Assembly (NCBI RefSeq): GCF_026913015.1
Contig: NZ_JAPTYD010000004.1
Location: 124,001-188,000 of the forward strand
DNA length: 64,000 bases
Direction of reading: 5' to 3'
Source: Paracoccus benzoatiresistens
Lineage (GTDB): Bacteria > Pseudomonadota > Alphaproteobacteria > Rhodobacterales > Rhodobacteraceae
The notes beneath the pieces are model-generated. The model was not told where the DNA came from and did not search any database. It was given only the letters and a program-made list of their open reading frames with translations. This document shows, piece by piece, positions 59,750 to 64,000 of this stretch; position 1 is the stretch's first letter, and each line of letters starts with the position of its first letter. Position numbers and translations under genes: made by a program.

Positions 59750-62615
59750 ATGACTGCACACGAGCGCCTTCCAGACTGGCCAACCGGCGAGACCGGGATG
59801 GCCCGCCGCATCCGCGAGCACGATTGGGCCGCGACCCCGCTCGGCCCCGTGGCGGGGTGGCCCCAGAGCCTCAGGACCGCCGTGGACATCCTGCTGGGAT
59901 CGGGCCACGCCATGCAGCTGGCCTGGGGCCCCGAGCAGACCATCCTTTATAACGATGCCTATGCGCCGATGCTGGGGGGCCGCCACCCCGGCGCCTTAGG
60001 TCTGCCGTTTCGCGAAGTTTGGACCGACATCTGGACGGAAATCGAACCGTTTGTCGAGCGCGTGTTCGCGGGTGAGACGGTGCGCTTCGAAATGCCGCTG
60101 GTGATGACCCGACATGGCTATCCAGAAGAAACCTGGTGGGACTTCTCATGCTCGCCCGTGAGGGACGAATTGGGGACGGTGGCGGGTCTTCTCAACGTCA
60201 CGGTGGATGCAACGGGTAAGGTGCGCGGCAAACGTGCGCAGATCGCGCTGCACGCAAGCGAAACTCGGCTTCGCAACGTGCTGAACGGCATGGACGAGGC
60301 CTTCGGTCTCATGGACCGCGACTTTCGCATCCTGACCTTCAACGATGCGGCGCTGCGCCTCGGGACCAGCCGGCTGGAGGACATTCTGGGGCGCACCCAC
60401 TGGGAGGTCTACCCGGGAAGCGAGAACAGCGAGATCGGGCGCCTTCTCAAGCGCGCCATGGAAGAGCGCAGGCCCGTTTCGTTTGAGCACCTTTACACCT
60501 GGGAGAACGGGCAGGCGCGCTGGCTGGAGACGCGGGCCTATCCCGTGCCCGAGGGGCTGGCGGTCTTCTGGCGCGACATCTCCGAGCGCAAGGCGGCCGA
60601 GGAGCGGCTGCGGGTGAGCGAGGCGAAATACCGACGGCTTTTCGAGGCCATCGACGAGGGCTTCGTGATCGCCGAACTGATCCATGACGCCGGGGGGCGG
60701 CCCGTGGACGCCCTCTACGTCGAAGGGAACCCTGCCGCCTCGCGGCTCACGGGCGTGGCCGACTACGCCGGCCGCCGGCGGAGCGAGATCATGCCGGGGG
60801 CCGAACCTGAGTGGCTGGAGATCTATGACCGTGTCGCCCGGACCGGCATGGCCGAGCGCCTGGAGCGCTATGCCGTGAACCTTGGGCAGTGGTATGACTT
60901 CCAGGTCATTCCCATGACGGACGCGGGCGCGGGTCAGGGAGGGGGAGGGACAAAGAACAGCCCGCCCCGGGTAGCCATCCTCTTTTCAGAACATCACCAC
61001 CCGGCGCGAGGTCGAGGCGGCGCTGCGCGCCAGCGAGGCGCGGCAAGCCTTCCTGCTGAAGCTGACCGATGCCATGCGGCCGCTGACCGACCCGGCTGCG
61101 ATGCAGACCACGGCGATGAGGCTGCTGGCCGAACATCTGGGCGTGATGCGCGCGAGCTACTTCGAGCTGGAGGAAGACGGCGACAGCTTTCACCTGGCGG
61201 CGCGGTTCGAGCATGACTCGATGCCCATGCCCGAACGCATGCGCCTGTCGGACTTCTCGCCCGCTCTGGGCGACGCCTACCGCTCCGGGCGCACGCTGAT
61301 GGTCGCCGACGCAAGCGTCCAGGGCGAACTGGTCGCGGCGCCCGAAACCTATGCGGCCATCGGCGTCGCGGCCTGGGCAGCGGTTCCGCTGATGAGCAGC
61401 GGGCGTCTGGTCGCCTGGATCGGCGTGCATTCGAGCGTTCCGCGCGACTGGAGCACCGACGACCTGCGGACCCTGGATGACGTGGCCGAACGCACCTGGG
61501 GCGCGGTGGAGCGAACGCGCGCCGAGGGGGCGCTGCGCGTGAACGAGGAGCAGCTTCGCGCCTTTGGCGAGGCGTCCTCCGACTTGCTGTGGATCCGCGA
61601 CGCCAAGACGCTTGCCTGGGAATACCTGAGCCCCGCCTTCGAGCGCATCTACGGGATCACCCGAGAGGCGGCGCTGCGCGGCGACACCATGGCGAACTGG
61701 CTGGACCTGATCCTGCCGGAAGACCGCAAGCGCGCCCGGGACCAGATCGAGAAGGCCCGCCAGGGTGAGCGGGTCGTCTTCGACTATCGCATCATCCGTC
61801 CCTCGGACGGCGAAGTCCGCCTGCTGCGGGACACCGACTTCCCGATCCGCGACGCGGCCGGGCACATCACCCGCATCGGCGGCGTGGGCCATGACGCGAC
61901 CGAGGAGCAGGCCACCGCAGAGCGGCTCCAGGTGCTTGTCCACGAGTTGCAGCACCGCACCCGCAACCTCATGGCCGTGGTGCAGAGCGTGACCGACAGG
62001 ACGCTGGCCGGATCGTCCTCGCTAGAGGATTTCCAGGAGCGCATCCGCGACCGGCTGGGGGCGCTTGCCCGGGTGAACGGACTTCTTTCGCGCCTGAACG
62101 AAGGCGACCGCATCACCTTTGACGAACTCATCCGCACCGAACTCAGGGGCCATGGCGTGATCGACGGCAGCGACCAGGGACTGCAGGTGAGCCTGCAGGG
62201 CCCCAGGGGCTTGCGGCTGCGCTCCTCGCAGGTGCAGACGCTGGCCCTGGGCCTTCACGAGCTTGCCACCAACGCGTTGAAATACGGCGCGCTGTCCCGG
62301 CCCGAGGGGCGGCTGGACATTTCCTGGAGACTTGTTCCCGGCCCGGACGGCCAGCGGCGGCTGCTGGTCAACTGGCGCGAGACGGGGATTGAGGTTGCAA
62401 TGCCCGATACGGCCCCGGGCGGCGGGACCATTGACGGCAAGCCGCTTCGTCGGCGCGGCTATGGCCGGGAACTGATCGAGCGGGCGCTTCCCTACCAGCT
62501 CAAGGCCGAGACGAGTTACGAACTTGCGCCCGGAGGGGTGCGCTGCACGATCATCCTGCCGCTTTCCTCGGCGCCGGATGCGGGCGGCATGGACATGGAG
62601 AAGAAGAATGCCTGA
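59750..62615 (+). pseudogene. HWE-family PAS/GAF sensor kinase, frameshifted by one extra T
   Basis: A kinase of 954 residues if corrected, interrupted at 60983-60986. The first frame (59750-61216) gives the N-terminal PAS-like domain (ARRIREHDWAATPLGPVAGWPQSL), further PAS domains and reads VAILFS, then nonsense. The next frame resumes as QNITTRREVEAALRASEARQAFLL and continues through GAF (VMRASYFELEEDGDSF), PAS and the HWE transmitter (VHELQHRTRNLMAVV; HELATNALKYGAL; NWRETG) to 62615. CTCTTTTCAG in place of CTCTTTCAG explains the shift. It may be a sequencing error, phase variation or true loss. Alternatively two separate proteins are made, the second from ATG 61074. Confidence 0.85.
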
Positions 62616-62994
62616 CAGGACCCCATCATCCGGGCCTCCGGCCACATCCCCGTTCCGGGGCCGGCGCGTCCTGGTCGTCGAGGACGAATACATGCTGGCC
62701 GAGGATCTGCGTGATCAGCTCGAGCGCGAGGGTGCGGAGGTGCTGGGGCCGGTGCCCACCGTGGCCGAGGCTCTGGAGCTTTTGCGCCGCGAACGCGCAC
62801 CCGACATGGCCATTCTCGACATCAACCTGCAAGGCGAGATGGCTTGGCCCATCGCCGACCTGCTGCGCGAGATGGGCATCCCCTTCGTCTTTGCCACCGG
62901 CTACGATCTAAGGGCGATCCCACCCGCCTATGCCGGTGTCGCCCGGGCCGAAAAGCCCGTCACCCTGCGCCACCTGAACCTCTGGCCGGGCTGA
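62608..62994 (+). CDS. Receiver-only response regulator, partner of the adjacent HWE kinase
   Basis: CheY-like protein of 128 residues: VLVVEDEYMLAEDL, phospho-acceptor in MAILDINLQGEMA, switch Thr in FATGYDL and Lys in RAEKPVTLRH. It overlaps the kinase stop (ATG 62608), so it is translationally coupled. The final helix is short (LRHLNLWPG); the next frame reads LIDCMRRRLRP, which could be the missing end of helix 5, so a small 3' frameshift is possible. Related to the receiver at 38455. Confidence 0.85.
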   Translation: MPDRTPSSGPPATSPFRGRRVLVVEDEYMLAEDLRDQLEREGAEVLGPVPTVAEALELLRRERAPDMAILDINLQGEMAWPIADLLREMGIPFVFATGYDLRAIPPAYAGVARAEKPVTLRHLNLWPG

Positions 62995-63179
62995 TCGACT
63001 GCATGCGGCGGCGGCTGCGTCCCTTCGATGTCGGTTGGGATCGTCATGATTGCCGTGCAGACAGGTAAGACGGACCACGTCCGGAAGAAATCCTTTCGCA
63101 AGCAGATTTTTACCGCAGGAAGTTCATACGATTTCTAAAGGCGGAAGCACTCGCCGGCGTCAGGATCATGGCCAAGGCG

Positions 63180-64000
63180 TCAGGCTCCAAGAGCCAGGCT
63201 TGCCGCCGGATCGGGCGTCAGCCGCCAGGCTACGCTGCGCTCGGGATTATAGCAGCAGAAGGTGCCGGTGTGCAGGGTATGAGCGAAGTGACGGCCAAGC
63301 TCGGGATGCGCGGCCGTGACCCGCTTGACGGCATGGCGGATGCGCCAGGTGACGGTCGTGCGCGCGCGCTCGGCCAGGCTGCCGAGCCGCCGACTGCGCC
63401 CGCCAAGGCCTAGCGCGTCGGACAGCGTCTCGACAAGGGTTTCGAATTCGTTCCTGAGCCGCTCGGTGCGGCCGATGTCGTTGCGCTCCTCCGCGTCTGC
63501 GATCTCTTCCTGAAGGTCGCGGATCCGCGCCTTGAGTGCCGCACGCGCTCGGTCGTCCAGCACGGCGTCGCCCCCATGCTCGGCCGGCAGGCGCTCGGCC
63601 AGGTCGAGGCAATGCACCTCCTCGCCCGGGCGCTCCAGCAGTCGGCAGATGTCGGAAAATCCCTTGAGATCCGGCAGAAGGGCCTGCCTGCCCTCGAATG
63701 CGACGACCCATCCCTGGCCGACCCGGGCGAAACGCGATACGGACCCTGCATCCCGGGTCGCGGGCCGCTTGGACAGGGGCAGTGGCGCGTCCAGCCGGCG
63801 AAAGCCTTCCATCATCAGCTCCCTGTGTTCCCCGAGGCGCAAGGGATTGTTGTCGAAGAACCAGCGCACCGCCTCCCCTGGCTGCGGCGCGCGCCCGAAC
63901 AGGATCTTGTCGCGGAAGTTCGCCTCGTATTGCGAGAAATAGCTGCGAGCCTCGCCGATACGGCCCAGATGCGCGCAGGCCACCGCCCAGAAGGCGGGTG
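63180..64000 (-). CDS. Unidentified protein, C-terminal part; 5' end outside window
   Basis: About 273 residues are visible and the frame is open past base 64000. The first visible stretch (AFWAVACAHLGRIGEARSYFSQY) looks like the end of TPR helices. Then come WGVVAFEG-type strands (GWVVAFEGRQALLPDLKGFSDICRLLERPGEEVHCLDLAERL), a charged coiled coil (ARAALKARIRDLQEEIADAEERNDIGRTERLRNEFETLVETL), and a helical domain RSRRLGSLAERARTTVTWRIRHAVKRV with HTGTFCCYNPE. The latter resembles C-terminal regions of signalling or transcription-activator proteins with TPR modules. I cannot name the family. Confidence 0.75.
   Translation of the reverse strand, partial: PAFWAVACAHLGRIGEARSYFSQYEANFRDKILFGRAPQPGEAVRWFFDNNPLRLGEHRELMMEGFRRLDAPLPLSKRPATRDAGSVSRFARVGQGWVVAFEGRQALLPDLKGFSDICRLLERPGEEVHCLDLAERLPAEHGGDAVLDDRARAALKARIRDLQEEIADAEERNDIGRTERLRNEFETLVETLSDALGLGGRSRRLGSLAERARTTVTWRIRHAVKRVTAAHPELGRHFAHTLHTGTFCCYNPERSVAWRLTPDPAASLALGA

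Overview
The window is GC-rich (visually about two thirds G+C) and densely coded, with many ATGA-type gene overlaps. Its gene content looks like an alphaproteobacterium of the Rhodobacteraceae, most like Paracoccus: IolE/MocC and Gfo/Idh/MocA enzymes, HWE-type histidine kinases with receiver-only regulators, RTX proteins, and an FbpABC-type iron importer. That taxonomic call is an inference from gene content and codon style. No rRNA, tRNA, transposase, integrase or CRISPR array was seen, so this reads as chromosome or a large replicon with several local gene losses.

Layout. 1-9137: a sugar/inositol-type ABC importer (two binding proteins, ATPase, permease), two LacI-type regulators with recognisable inverted-repeat operators, and an IolE/MocC-like plus Gfo/Idh/MocA-like enzyme pair. 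This resembles inositol or rhizopine-type cyclitol use. 9141-15000: small unrelated genes (HNH nuclease, glycosidase-like protein, PRC-barrel protein, DUF4142, patatin, tartrate dehydrogenase), with an aldehyde dehydrogenase remnant and a broken CheB-like gene. 15217-23021: two secreted RTX proteins with glycosidase-like N-terminal domains flank a glycosyltransferase/pyruvyltransferase fusion, probably an exopolysaccharide locus. 23292-25690: a DUF3606 protein, an orphan small protein and NADP-type glutamate dehydrogenase.

25946-35717: a compact operon for Amadori compounds (fructosyl-amino acids). It holds a LacI regulator, an ABC importer, a FrlC-like epimerase, a FrlD-like PfkB kinase, a DAO-type flavin oxidoreductase, a MalK-type ATPase and a FrlB-like deglycase. 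The expected flow is import, phosphorylation at C6, then cleavage to glucose-6-phosphate plus amino acid. Downstream lie a cyanophycinase-like peptidase, an outer-membrane barrel protein and a short second copy of the DUF4142 gene start.

38455-43709 holds a receiver-only regulator, an M42 aminopeptidase and a large HWE kinase. 43893-47770 is an iron(III) importer in the order ATPase, binding protein, permease. 47875-49782 is a cyanophycin-synthetase-like ligase whose Mur-ligase-type tail has lost its P-loop. 50210-51295 is a TerC-like membrane protein. 51842-55228 groups a CYTH triphosphatase, a SulP transporter and a PPK2 polyphosphate kinase, suggesting polyphosphate-linked anion handling. 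55317-56788 holds a ceramidase-family protein and an SDR enzyme.

56990-59526 is a collapsed Kdp potassium operon: kdpF is intact, kdpA is truncated and joined to a piece of kdpD, kdpB and kdpC are gone, and kdpE remains with a damaged receiver. 59750-62994 is a second HWE kinase, interrupted by one extra T, followed by its receiver partner. The window ends inside an unidentified regulatory-type protein on the minus strand.
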